Shown here: positions 11,450-23,597 of the stretch, one piece after another | Layout of the letters: every line of letters begins with the position of its first letter | Position numbering within the stretch: position 1 is the first letter of the stretch | Origin: Turritopsis dohrnii | Taxonomy: Eukaryota > Cnidaria > Hydrozoa > Anthoathecata > Oceaniidae | Assembly (NCBI GenBank): GCA_027922465.2 | Contig: BQMF02000057.1 | Location: 868,001-932,000, forward strand | Direction of reading: 5' to 3' | Length of the DNA: 64,000 nucleotides | The notes under the pieces: generated by a model | The model's database searches: none | What the model saw: the letters and a program-made list of their open reading frames with translations, nothing else | Told to the model about the DNA's origin: nothing | Translations under genes and position numbers: made by a program

Positions 11450-12380
11450 ATCTGGCCTATCTGATGCGGTTTGACTAGGCAAAAGATTTTGAACAATTTC
11501 AGGCCATTTAGGATTGCATGTAAAAGTTAAAAATAAATCTGGTTTACCTTGTTTTGAAACTAATGCCATAGCATCTAGGTACAATTGGTGCATATTTCTC
11601 GGTGAACCTGAAAAGGTAGATGGCAATACAACGATATTACCCGCACGGAGGTTTCGTTCATGGGCAGCTTCCTCCAAATAGTCCATCAGGCCTGTGTAGC
11701 TATCTGCCCGTAGTTGTTCTTGGTTCTGGCGTATAAAGTCGAGTCTCGCTCCCTCAACTTTGACATAGCTGTCAACAACAAACTGTTGAAATAGTTTTCC
11801 AGCTAAATGTAAAGCAGAAAATTCACGTCTAATGGCAATACGATAAATATAATACTGCAATTGTGTAACTTTATTCCGCCTTTCAGTTGCATGCTGTTGG
11901 ACGTGATTCATTTTTGGACTCCATCCAGGATCACCTCTAGGAAAAATCATTGGATACATCATGGAGTCAATGTTTGTAGATGTGTAAGGAATATTGCTCA
12001 AGGGCTGATCTCTTGGATAAACAACAATATTTCTACCAGCGGGAGGTGCACCATCGTTACCTACAAAAACTGCTGCAACTTTTTCGTGATGTGGAGCATT
12101 GTATCTCCTCCTGTCTTCACCTTCTCGCATATACATACCCACTACGGAGGTTGCTCTATTTTCTCAAAGCGCCCTTTCCTCCTCTTCCCGTTCAACCTGA
12201 GCCAAGTTACGATATGCTGCGGCATAATGTGAAACTCTATTAATGACTGTTTGTATTTGCTCCATCAAGTCTCTGTTGCAATCCGTATTAGAAGGGTTTT
12301 GCATACGCATGTCAAGCGAATTAGCAGCTTCGATAATATACAGTTGGCTAAACATGGGCACTTGGTTTTCATTAGCATTA
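11450..12380 (-). pseudogene. Helitron Rep N-terminal region, distal fragment
   Basis: The frame continues the gene begun at 14086. It carries the conserved helitron-like N-terminal domain: IVVYPRDQPLSNIPYTS, MYPMIFPRGDPGW, YYIYRIAIRREFSALHLAGKLFQQFVVDSYVK, RNMHQLYLDAMALV and finally the strand DLFLTFTCNPKWPEI. In complete Helitron Rep proteins the HUH and tyrosine catalytic motifs and a Pif1-type helicase follow; all are absent because the frame stops at the MITE boundary. An in-frame TGA lies at about 12161-12163. The 5' part is separated by an inserted LINE fragment. Intact proteins nick and join DNA for rolling-circle transposition; this copy cannot. Confidence 0.8.
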
Positions 12381-13182
12381 TTATTATTAACACTTTATTT
12401 TACTTCGGTTTACAATATGAATATAGATTATATACATATATATACAGACACAACATAAATTGGTCTATTTACACCGAAAAATAACATCAGATAAATCATT
12501 AAATCATCAAATAAATCCTACATTAGCAATGTAATCCCTGCAAAGTCTGCAAGGACAGTTTGTTGGTTTCCAGAATTTTATTTCATGTTTGAAGTTTTCT
12601 AGAGTGCTTGCATTTTTGATGTGCTCCGGAATTATGTTCCAAATTTTAGGGCCGAGATACCTAATTGAATGTTTGCCTTTAAGTTCTGTGTGTACATTAG
12701 GTAATTTGAAGTAGTTTTTAAAACGGAAACTATACCTGTTTTGTTTATTGACTTCAAATAAATTGGCAAATGTTTTATGAGCAAGCCCTCGTACTACTTT
12801 AAACATTTCTACCGCAAGTTTTTGAATGTTCCTGTGGTGGATTGTAACAGAGTTGTCCTTTATTAATAAATCGTCAAAAGTTGAATGGTAATCATTATAC
12901 AGGAGTCTTAGTGCTCTTTCATGAAGTTGGTTTATTTTATTGTTAGATTCTCTGCTATGGAACATCCAGGCAAGAGGACTATATGCAAATTGTGACTCAA
13001 AGAAAGACTTAAGGATTACCTTTTTTTTATGGAAGTTTAGTTCCTTCATCATTCGGCTTAAGGCACTTAATTTTTGACCTGCTTTTGTGCAAATGTTTTT
13101 CACATGTTTATCAAATTCAAGCTGATTATCTAGGGTAACGCCCAGAAGCATCGCTTTGTTTTCTTCCCATATAATATTATTG
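12381..13182 (-). pseudogene. 5'-truncated LINE inserted in the Helitron gene
   Basis: A 214-codon open frame (12507-13151) encodes the C-terminal end of a LINE reverse transcriptase: LLGVTLDNQLEFDKHVKNIC, ALSRMMKEL, VILKSFFESQFAYSPLAWMF, INQLHERALRLLY and IRYLGPKIWNIIPEHIKNA. It finishes with a Cys cluster CPCRLCRDY, and its stop at 12507 is followed by a short 3' tail ending in AATAATAATAAT at about 12380. The frame is open, so the insertion is fairly young, but the catalytic RT domain and endonuclease are missing. Such 5' truncation is typical of target-primed reverse transcription. It splits the Helitron frame between MEHYMQ and NANENQVPMF. Confidence 0.75.
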
Positions 13183-14086
13183 CATGTAGTGCTCCATACC
13201 TATGTAGCAGTTGTCCACATATCCTAAAACATGGAGGCCCATTTCCTGGGGAGGACGTAAGTTAGCTGACAGAGAAGCAAAACTAAATGCATTATTATAA
13301 ATTCTAATACACTTACGGAAATGTTTACCCAGAGCAGAATTATAAAGTAAAAGATCCCGTAACTCAGGCGGATAATCTAATAAATTAGGAAGTTGTACCT
13401 TTCCATTTGTGCAACATTTAAAATTAGTTTCACGGTCAAATTTGATTGCTCCACAATGTTCACATAAAATGTTAAATTCACCTAAAGAATGAATGTCAGG
13501 TAAATCATTGTTTTCAATATCAATCCGTGCAGCATTAAAAAAGCGAGCCCTGCGCACTCGTCTGTTTCGGACATATGCTCTTTGGTGTTGTTGAGCATCA
13601 GTTGCACGTCGAGCAGCAGCTTGTTCGGGTTGCTCATGATCTCTTAGCGCCTGTTGTCGGACGGCTTGTTCTTTAAATCGAGCAGCTACTTGATCAGGTT
13701 GCTCATTATCTCTTACCGCCTGTTGTCGGTGAGCTTGTGCTTCAAGTCGAGCAGCTACCTGATCAGGTTGCTCGTTATCTCTTAACGACTGTTGTCGGTG
13801 AGCTTGCGCTTCAAGTCGAGCAGCAACTTGCTCAGGTTGCTCATTAGCCCGTCGCTGTCTTTGAAGTTGTGCATCCCTCTCCTCTCATTTGAGCACGAAT
13901 CTCACTTTGATTTGCACGGTATCTCCTTTGTCGTTCAGCATTTCTAATGCGACGACGTTGTTGAGGGTCATCAGCAGGGGGTTGTTGTTGTTGATGTTGT
14001 TGCCGTGCATCAACTACATCTCTATCAAATTGTGATCTAGGCAATGCAAACCTTTGAGGGATTCCATAGTCATGATCAGAATTCAT
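13183..14086 (-). pseudogene. Helitron gene, N-terminal fragment
   Basis: From an ATG at 14086 the frame encodes MNSDHDYGIPQRFALPRSQF, a Gln-rich linker and an Arg-rich NAERQRRYRANQSE segment. A frameshift near 13875, in a duplicated GAGGAGAG, changes the frame. Four tandem repeats follow, then a cysteine-bearing block (FNILCEHCGAIKFDRE, CCTNGKVQLP) and DYPPELRDLLLYNSALGKHF, which is the usual start of helitron-like Rep proteins. The fragment stops where the LINE was inserted. The CxxC...CC block is the predicted zinc-binding region of Helitron proteins. Together with the distal fragment it shows one Helitron gene broken by a frameshift, a stop, an insertion and a truncation. Confidence 0.75.
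13603..13878 (-). repeat. Four 69-bp in-frame coding repeats in the Helitron gene
   Basis: The phrase TCAAGTCGAGCAGC recurs at 69-bp steps (13741 to 13810, 13672 to 13741, and one diverged copy near 13603). The unit encodes 23 residues with the core RDNEQPDQVAARLEAQAHRQ. Being a multiple of three, the repeats keep the frame and add charged, probably helical segments between the N-terminus and the Cys block. Confidence 0.75.
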
Positions 14087-14445
14087 AACTCGTTGAGAAA
14101 AAACTCAAACAAAAGAACAATCTATACAGGAATGCATATATCTATTTATATAATTTTTATTATCACCACAAAACAACAGGCCTTGTGTTTTTTGTCAGTT
14201 AACCTAGCTAAATAGACAACGATAAACAAAAAAGCAAACACAACTTTCCTTTGTTGTCTTTAGGCAAACGAAATGATCGTTTTTCTCAACTTTCTTCACT
14301 TTCTTTTCGCGCGAATATATGAAAATTTGTTCAAAGCAAACCTGATCAGTTTCCAATTGTTACCATGACATTGAACGGGGGTTAAAAAACGCTTAAAAGT
14401 GGATTCACTAAACGTCATTCTTAAGTATTGTGGAAATATTAAGTT
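14087..14445. other. Spacer between Helitron relic and repeat array
   Basis: Sequence upstream of the Helitron ATG. It may hold the Helitron 5' region, but no TC end can be fixed. The repeat array starts at 14446 with ACTAGTATCCCGGG. Confidence 0.4.
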
Positions 14446-17400
14446 ACTAGTATCCCGGGTAAAAACTTTTTACCGAACTTAACTTCGAAAACATTAGGTC
14501 AAATCCACCATTCCCGTGTACGCACCTAGTGACGAAAATTTCAATTACGGAATCGGGACTGGAAAGTGTACTGATGTTGTAGAGCTTGAAAAACTGAGCA
14601 AAAAAAATGTATGGGATTATTTCGATCGTTTCGACCAACCGTTTCGGAGATATGGTCGATCAAAGGTTTTGATGACGTCATATCCGCAGTACCAAAAAAA
14701 ATTTTACCCAAATGTTGCGTCACCCCATCACCCGTATCGCGGACCCTAAAAAACGTCAGTTATCCCTATTGGTTCTCGAGATATTTCCCCAAAAACGTCG
14801 CGTTCGATTGGTGATGCAATGCAATGATTCCCCGTGTGATCATAAAAAACTGACGTCAAATGATGCCACGTGCTTTTGGAATGATCGTGAAGAAAGTGTC
14901 TCTCGCCTCTTCGTGGTTTTATGCGCACATAACAGTATGCGTTGTGTCGCAGAATTTAATTTGAGTAAAAGTTTCTTTTCAGGCATTAATTTTTTAATTA
15001 ATTTCTTACATTCAGAAAATTTAAAACAGAAACAAATAGCAATATGGCTCAGATTATATATCTATATGCAGAAGAGAAGTAACTTTTGGGTAAAAATAGC
15101 AAAAGCACAGAACAATACAAAACATTGAATAACATTACGAAATGTGCATTGAAAACAAATCGATACCTTCCAACTGTGTTTCTTTTGTGCCAAAGTTACA
15201 TTGGTTAGCAACCATTAATGATGTTTTAAAATGATAGTCTGTTCTTCCCAAAACCATCAACATCATGATTAAAACCATGAGTTTCATTTCTTTATGCTTT
15301 TTTTATTGTTGCCAAAAAGATTAATATTTCAATTGTTATACAGAAAACCTAATCATGCTATAAGAATATTGAAATAAACAACAACAACAAAAAAGAAAGA
15401 AATTCTAGTACTCATTTATCCTTAAAACAATATGTAACTAAGAAGAAAAATTTACCCAGAAGATAAAAAGTCACAAATAAAATCATAAAGCGAAAGTTAT
15501 ATACCTAGGCATAGTACGTAAACAATTATCATAACACAAACTAATGCATAAACATGAAATATAAACTTTAAGAAAAATCCACCCAATAACGTTTCATTGC
15601 ACAGTCATAATTAATGATCTTCTTAAATACATAATCCATTCTTCTCTTAAGTTACCCTCTCAACATTATAATTCAACCCATCATGTGCTTCATTTCTATT
15701 TTAACAGATGAAAATATTCAAAAAACATATAAAAAAACCTAATCATGCTATGACGAAATCGAAAAAAAAAACAAAACAAACTAAAAGACACTTTGAAAAC
15801 ATATTTACGTTAAAAATTATAATTAAAAACACAAACTTAATGACAGAATTAGTATAGCTAAAAAGAATTTTTAACATATGAAAACATTCACATTGTGAAG
15901 CCATTTTTTATTTCCAGTTCAAAGCTCCTCCCTGGAAAATTCAAAACACAAAAGTAAACATCCCTCATATCCTTTATTTATTCACTAATACTAACTGTGT
16001 TTTAACTAAATAGACACTATTTTAACTTTACCTTTCAATACCAATTCACATCATCATGATATTAAACAATTTTGATCATCTGTAAGCCATTATCAAACAC
16101 TTCTAAACTCTTTACTTTCTATACTTCATACCTGTAAACAAATTAATACACTCGATTTACTTCCCAGCATAGTTTCCTGAAACTGAAAGGTATAAATAAA
16201 GAAAAAGATTTCAATGCATAACAGTGACAGACAAATAAAAGAAATAAAAACATTCATAGCTGTAGGACCATTTTTAATGTAATAATAGCGCGCGTTACCA
16301 AAACAAATTTCTCTCGTCTTCCTTTTCATCCAGCAGCATATACACATATTAAACGACAGAATAACTGAGACATCCACTCAAAGCTTTCAAAACTAAATTA
16401 AAACCATTCCTTACTGTGTAAATAAACATCAAACTGCTTTCTTCTGTATAGCGATATTTGATAACTAAAACGTAAACAAACATTTAAATACATACATACA
16501 TAACTCACCTGTTCTTTTATTAATCTAAAATATTAAACAATAAAAGTTTTATGATAATACTACTTTGTATAGACCTGTTCGTTCGTTTTGCACAGCCAAT
16601 TTTTAAAAACTTCACTGCACTTCTTCTGTATTCTCAATATGCTTTCACATTGTAAACAAACTAATCACTTACACTGTTACTGTTCTTTTATTAATCTAAA
16701 ATAAAATCTAAAATACAATAACAATAAAAGTTTAACAATAAACAGTTTCATATGCAGGACGTATACAAACCTGTGTTTCTTCGTGAAAACAACTGCGGTA
16801 ATGAAAATCGGTTATTAACGAACTTATTTTTGGAAATCGTCAACCAATCAAATTGGCGAAAAAATAATTTCTTGCGTTTTGATTGGTTTAAAAATTTAGA
16901 CGTCACACTTAGATTACGTAACATTAAAAAAAGTGTCTGTCACCTCTGCGTTGTTTTACGACGAAAAGGGAAAAAATAAGAGGGATTTGACCGTGAGAAA
17001 AAAACCAAATATATCACTCTCTAAAATAAAAGTGGTATGCACAACGCGGATTATTATAATAAGACGAGTATCCCGGGTAAAAATTTTTACCTGACGTCAC
17101 ACCGCGTGCTATTATACTAATCGTCAATTATCAATAGTCTAACGAAAAAATGAGCACGATTAAGAAGATTTTGACCGTAAGTTTTTAAAAAAACACAACA
17201 CTGTCTAAAATAAAAGTGGTATGCACGATCGCGAATTAGTATAAGTAGATAGCCGCCCAGGCGGCGTCGCTCCCCACCCATGTTCAGTATGCGTTGTGTT
17301 GCAAAATTTAACTCGTGTAAAAGTTTCTACAGGTATTAATTTTTTAATTCATTTCTTACATTCAGAAGATTAAAAACAGAAACAAATAGCAACATGGCTC

Positions 17401-18634
17401 AGAATAATATATTTATACATAGAAGAGAAGTAACTTTAATGTAAAAAAAATGGCAATATATGACACAGAACTGTTTACCCATACATACGAAACCAAACAT
17501 TACAAAATGTTAATTCAAAACAAATTGATACCTTCCAACTTTTTCTTTTGTTCCAAAGTTACTACTCGACTGCAACCATTAATGAATTTTTGAAATGATA
17601 TGTAGTCTGTTCTTCCCAAAACCATCAACGTCATGATTAAAACCATGAGTTTCATTTCTTTATGCTTTTTTTATTATTACCTAAAAAATTAATACTTGAA
17701 TTGTAATACCGAAAACCTAATCATGCTATAACAATATTGAAATAAAAATTAAAACAAAAAGAAAGAAAAAACAAAAAGAAAATTCAATTACGCTTTTATC
17801 CTAAAGATAACAATTAAAAACAAAATTTGGTCTATAAAGTCAACCGATACTGTGAGTCAATACGGGTTCACTCAACACTGGAGCTGAACAGAATAAAGAC
17901 TTTTACCTGGCATACACAACCAAACATCAAATTAATAAAAATAATTGAAACAACAAAATGCCCTACTTTGACCAAAACCATAATTGAATACCCAGAAGAT
18001 ATTAAAAGCAACAAATAAAAACATAATGCTAAACTTATATACCTAGCAAGTATGTATGTAGCAATTAACATAACACAAAATAATGAATGCCGTAAACAAA
18101 TATAAACTGAAGAAAAATATACCCCAGCAATGCTTCTTTTTTGTAGTACAATCGCAATGAAATACATAATCCATTCTTCTCTTAAATAACCTTCTCAACA
18201 TACCATGTGTTTCATTTATACATTTATAAATTTCGTTGATAAATAGCTACATTTTTTCTTTTCTGACCTAAAAGAAAAAGATTTCAGTAAAGAACAGCTA
18301 CAATACTTACTACTGCAACCATGTTTAAGCAAACCAAAACAAAAGGCATAAATGGCTGGCAGAAAGGCATGCAGACAAAGCATCAAACATCGTCAATAAA
18401 TACAATTTGACAGCATAACACGTTCCCTACTTCCACAGCCATGAGAAAGGAAAACAGTAGTCATAGCTGTGGGACCATTTTTAATTGATCTGTAAATAAA
18501 TAAATCAAATCAAATCTTCTTTGCTAACTAAAAAATAAAAATAGCGCGCGTTACCAAAACAAATTACTCTCGTCTTCGTTTTTCATCCAGTAGCATATAA
18601 ACTAAACGAAAGAACTCATATCAATATATAAGGT

Positions 18635-21263
18635 TTGCGGAGTGGGTGCGTGGAATCACCCGTTCGCCAGCGAAAATATGGAATGCGTGAAAGCCGGATA
18701 TTCATTCAAAAACTTCCGACGAGCGAGTTGAATACATGTTGAATACGCATCCATAACTGAAAGAATATCTGTAATTTTTGCTAGTTTTCTTGAAACTAAT
18801 GCAATGTATCCTATCAATGTAATATACATTTTAGTTATATTGCGATTCAAATTGAATAATAATTTCCTTTTCGCACCCCCTAAATGTATCTGCCATATTT
18901 TTTTACTATTGGCTTTTCATCATGGAGATAAAAAATAACCCTAATCCTAACCCTTAATCCTGACCCTAAAACATCCTGGACGGAAAGTGGGAAGTGCGAA
19001 AACAAAATAGCACCACTGAAATAATATATGTAATTTTTTTTAGTTTTCTTGAAATGTATTCTATCAATGTAATGTACTTTAGTTATATTGCAATTAGACC
19101 TTATCACTTCAAATGTCGAAATACCAAACTGTGCTCCCTTGCCTCGTTTTGATGTGGTAATTTGATGATCAGAAATTAACCCATAGCAAATTTCTGTTAT
19201 GAAGAAATTAATATCAAGTAATGTCACAATATAAAAAATCAAAACAAGGTCAGGTTTGATAGTCTGATAACGTGCATTCAAGGATTTGATTTTGTGAATG
19301 TAGGATGGAGATAGAAAAGAGAAGGAAAACAAAATGCTTTATGAATCAATAATTTCCACTTCTTTTATGCATAAGTACAGAGTCAAAAAAATCTGACACT
19401 CATAGTGGCAAAAAGAGCATGAATAAAAATGATCTATTATAAAAAAAATAGCTTTTTCGAATGCATAAAGAAACACTAGGAAGTAAAACCAACAAGAAAT
19501 ACATAACAGACATCTTTTAAACTTTGCCAAAATGTTCAGGTAACTTATATAACCCAGATATAATGAACAACATCCAGTTTTATGTTGCAACTTTATCAAC
19601 AAAATTCAATTTGTATACATAAAACATTCTTGAATTGGTCACATAATGTTCCTTTCAAATGAACGATAACCAATTTGAGTCAAAGTTTCCTGACCACATA
19701 TATGCTGGAAATGCCCAACACGTCACATCTGTTACTCCTGTCTTGGTTCAGCAGTTCCATTGTTTCAAGTATACCAGATATTCTACGACTATAGTGATTC
19801 ATAAATTGATATCAATTACTCTTGATAATGCCTTATACACCTGAAATAGTAAAACCAACAGACAAATTATTAAGAGCATAAATTTCCCATTCACAATACT
19901 AAGCAAAATCATTATATATTTAACAAAATTATTTAACATAATTATGTGTTTTATTTCGTTCGCTTGTGTATACATAATTCACAACACAACATACACACAG
20001 GACATCTGTTTATTTATTCAACATATATATTTTATGTAATTATAATTGTATACAGTATATATTAATTACGTAACTGTAATTTTAGAAATAATTCAAGTAG
20101 CATTATGTAAAGTAATAACAATTACACAAAAACAAATTAACTGATTTGTTTCTTTTGCTCTTCATTGCTGTTTTCTTTTAATTATCTTATCCAATTAAAG
20201 AATTTGTAAGCTGTATATAGCTATTTTAACTTCAGCTATTTCTCTAGAATTTATAAAATTGCTGTTAAGCAGTCCAATTTGATCATAAAATGTGACTACG
20301 ATTGTACTCTTTTAAATAGACAAATTCCATAATGTTGATGTACTGTATACTGTTTTGATGTCTCAGTGATTTAGACATAGAAAATATCAAAGCCATTTTT
20401 TTCTGCACACACACATTCTCCCTAACCTGTTGTCAGCATAAAGTTTATCATATACGAAACATGCAAATCATTTCCCATGAACAATAACAAGCTTGCAATT
20501 AAAAATTCAAAAAGGATATATAAATCTCTAAAAGGACCTATATTATGAATAAAACTTTATGGGGCATAGTGGTGTGTGTCTGCTGCTGCACACACCTCAT
20601 AAACATAAACATTTACATTAGATTTTATCATCATCATTGGACTTTTATGTCTTGTTTTGTGTTGTGTGTGGAAATAAAAACAGTTAGGTGGATCAAAAAT
20701 ACAACACAAAGTTGAATAAACATGGCTTAAAGATATTAGCATATAAATATGAAGAAGAAATAACAGCATTATCTTTTATTCCTCACAGATACACAGCTTG
20801 TGAGCATCCATAGATGCACTTTCAGAAGCTTTGATTTAAATTTTCAAAAGTATCAACAAGCAATATTCTCATTAGCTTACAATATTATCGTAAAGGATAA
20901 GAGGTATTCCTGGTTTCCCAGTTGGAAGTTCATAACAAACCTCGGAGCATTCGGAGATTTCTCGGGGGAAAATGTCTACTTAACTCAAAAAAGCAACCAC
21001 TTTGTTTTGACCGCCACCGTACAGATCGACAATTTTGCCTAAACGCTATACCCTGAACACTTATGAGCTTGATCATCCATATTATTTTCTACCTCAAAAT
21101 TTCCGAAAATCAAAGGTAAGTGAGCCAAATCGCACTTTATGTATGACCCTGTAGGAGGTTGCATCCAGTTACGGCAGCCGAAATGCATCTCTCTGTTAGT
21201 GTTTGATGACAATATTTGATCTTGCCAAATGAGCTCCGTTCCGCTAAAAGCTACACTCCGCAA
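18635..21263. repeat. 2.6-kb insertion in the second long unit
   Basis: Alignment by eye of the long units shows that sequence matching near 18610 resumes near 21270. The inserted piece starts TTGCGGAGTG and ends with its inverse CACTCCGCAA, giving 10-bp inverted ends. Its left 1.2 kb (to about 19875) belongs to a dispersed family with inverted copies at 37436-37815 and 56560-57390. It carries degenerate telomere-like sequence (CCCTAATCCTAACCC) at 18939. The rest (19876-21263) shows no supported gene. The element class is unknown. Confidence 0.4.
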
Positions 21264-23376
21264 TAATAAGATATCTATTCAAAGCTATAGTATTTAATCT
21301 TTCAAAACTAAATTAAAACCATTACTGTGTAAATAAACATCATTTTGTTCTGCATTTCTTCACTACACTTTCTTCTGTATAGCGATATTTGATAACTAAA
21401 ACGTAAACAAACATTTAAATACATTTAAATACAAATACATATACCTAACTTGTTCTTTTATTAATCAAAAATAAAATAATACCTTTTGTTCGTTCGATCT
21501 TTCTGCAGCTAATTTTTAAAAACTTCACTGCACTTCTTCTGTATATCTAAATATGATTTTTCATTGTAAACAAATAACTAACTAACTTACACGTGCTACC
21601 CGTGTTCTTTTATTAATAAGAGTAAAAGTTTAGCAATAAACACGATAATAAAACGTTTTGTAATAATAACAATACCTTCGTGCATACAGACCTGCGTTTC
21701 TTCGTCAGTTCTTTCGTCGATTTGCTTCCACACTTAACGATACGTTTTTTCGCAGAAACTGCCTAAAACAATCTAATTTAAATTAAAATATTCGTATACA
21801 AAAAGAAACACGTCTTCTTCGCGAAGTTTCTTGCTCACGAAATGATCGTTGACAAAATTTCGAACGAAAAAGATTGCATTGCTCGCACTCCTCCAAAGAC
21901 GTTTTTCGGCTGATTTCCACTGTGCAAGCCAAAAATAACAAAACGGAGGAGCATATACTAATCGCGAAAAATCAAAAAAAACGCTCTCACCTTGGCGTGC
22001 CTTTACGACAAAAAGGGAAAAAATGAGAAGGATTTGACCGTGAAAAAAAAACAAATATGTCACTCTCTAAAATAAAAGTGTGACACACAACGCCAATTAG
22101 TATAATAAGACTAGTATCCCGGGTAAAACCTTTTTACCGAACTTAACTTCGAAAAAATTAGGTCAAATCCACCATTCCCGTGTACGTACCCCGTGACGAA
22201 ATAATAAATCATGGAATCGCAGCTCAAAAGTGTACCTATATTGTAGAGCTTGAAAAACTGATCAAAAAAGTGTATGGGATCATTTCGCTACGACTAACCG
22301 TTGCAGAGACATCGTCGATCAAAGATTGTGATGACGTCATATCCGCAGTCCCAAATAAAATTTAGACCCAAATGATGCGTCACCCCATCACCCCTATCGC
22401 TGACCCAAAAATACGTCAGTTATCCCTATTGGTTCTCGAGATATTTCCCCAAAAACGTCGCGTTCGATTGGGGATGCAATGTAATGATTCCCCGTGATCA
22501 TAAAAAACTGACGTCAAATGATGCCACGTGCTTTTGGAATGATCGTGAAAAAAGTGTCTCTCGCCTCTACGTGGTTCTACGCGCACATAAGAGGACGATG
22601 ACCGTAAATTTAAACTAAATATATCACTATCTAAAATAAAAGTGGGATGCACAACGCGGGTTATTATAATAAGACTAGTATCCCGGGTAAAAACTTTTTA
22701 CCGAACTTAACTTCGAAAACATTAGGTCAAATCCACCATTCCCGTGTACGTACCCCGTGACGAAAAAATAAATCATAGAATCGCAACTCAAAAGTGTACC
22801 CATGTTGTAGAGCTCGAAAAGCTGATCAAAAAAGTGTATGGGATCGTTTCGCTACGACCAACCGTTGCGGAGATATCGCTGATCAAAGATTTCGATGACG
22901 TCATATCCGCAGTACCAAATAAAATTTAGGCCCAAATGATGCGTCACCCCATCACCCGCATCGCTGACCCCAAAAAACGTCAGTTATCCCTATTGGTTCT
23001 TGAGATATTTCCCCAAAAACGTCGTGTTCGATTGGGGATGCAATGCAATGATTCCCCGTGATCATAAAAAACTGACGTCAAATGATGCCACGTGCTTTAG
23101 GAATGATCGTGAAAAAAGTGTCTCTCGCCTCTACGTGCTTTTACGCGCACATAAGAGGAAGATGACCGTAAAAGTTTAACAAATATATCACTCTCTAAAA
23201 TAAAAGTGGGATGCACAACGCGGATTATTATAACCGTTTACCCAGACATAATACATAAGACATAATAAATATTACAAAATGTGATTTTAAAACAAATTGA
23301 TACCTTATAACTGTCTTTCTTTTGTGCGGAAGTTACATTGGACAGCAACTATTAATGAATTTTTGAAATGATATAT

Positions 23377-23410
23377 CATGGAGGTAGAAAAAGAACAGGA
23401 GATTGAACTC
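23377..23410 (+). repeat. P-element left terminal inverted repeat
   Basis: 34 bp identical to the reverse complement of 30558-30591. It opens CATGGAGG and ends TTGAACTC. The TIR itself contains an ATG (23378), but the accessory gene start at 23598 lies further in. Confidence 0.85.
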
Positions 23411-23597
23411 GTTGATTCTATTGAAACCATCCGTGATGCGCTTGACGTGTGGTTTATTCAAAATTGTCTCTTTAAATTTTGCCGCGTCAATCAAAACTTG
23501 CGCATACTTGAATTTCATTGGCTTAAAAAACAATCAAAAATATCATTACGTAATGTTGTAACGTATTTGCAACCGGCCGTTCTGCTTTATTTTGAAA

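Noticed and set aside
11861..12243. Plus-strand frames of 123 and 87 codons
   Set aside because: Antisense to the Helitron Rep domain, Cys/His-rich only by reverse translation.
15100..17000. Possible protein gene in the first long repeat unit
   Set aside because: Only short frames, not kept among the sister units.
21773..22063. Minus frame MTYLFFFHGQILLIFSLFVV, also at 35506-35733
   Set aside because: It is repeated because the repeat unit is repeated; codon pattern is AT-driven, the two copies end differently, and no support for expression is visible.
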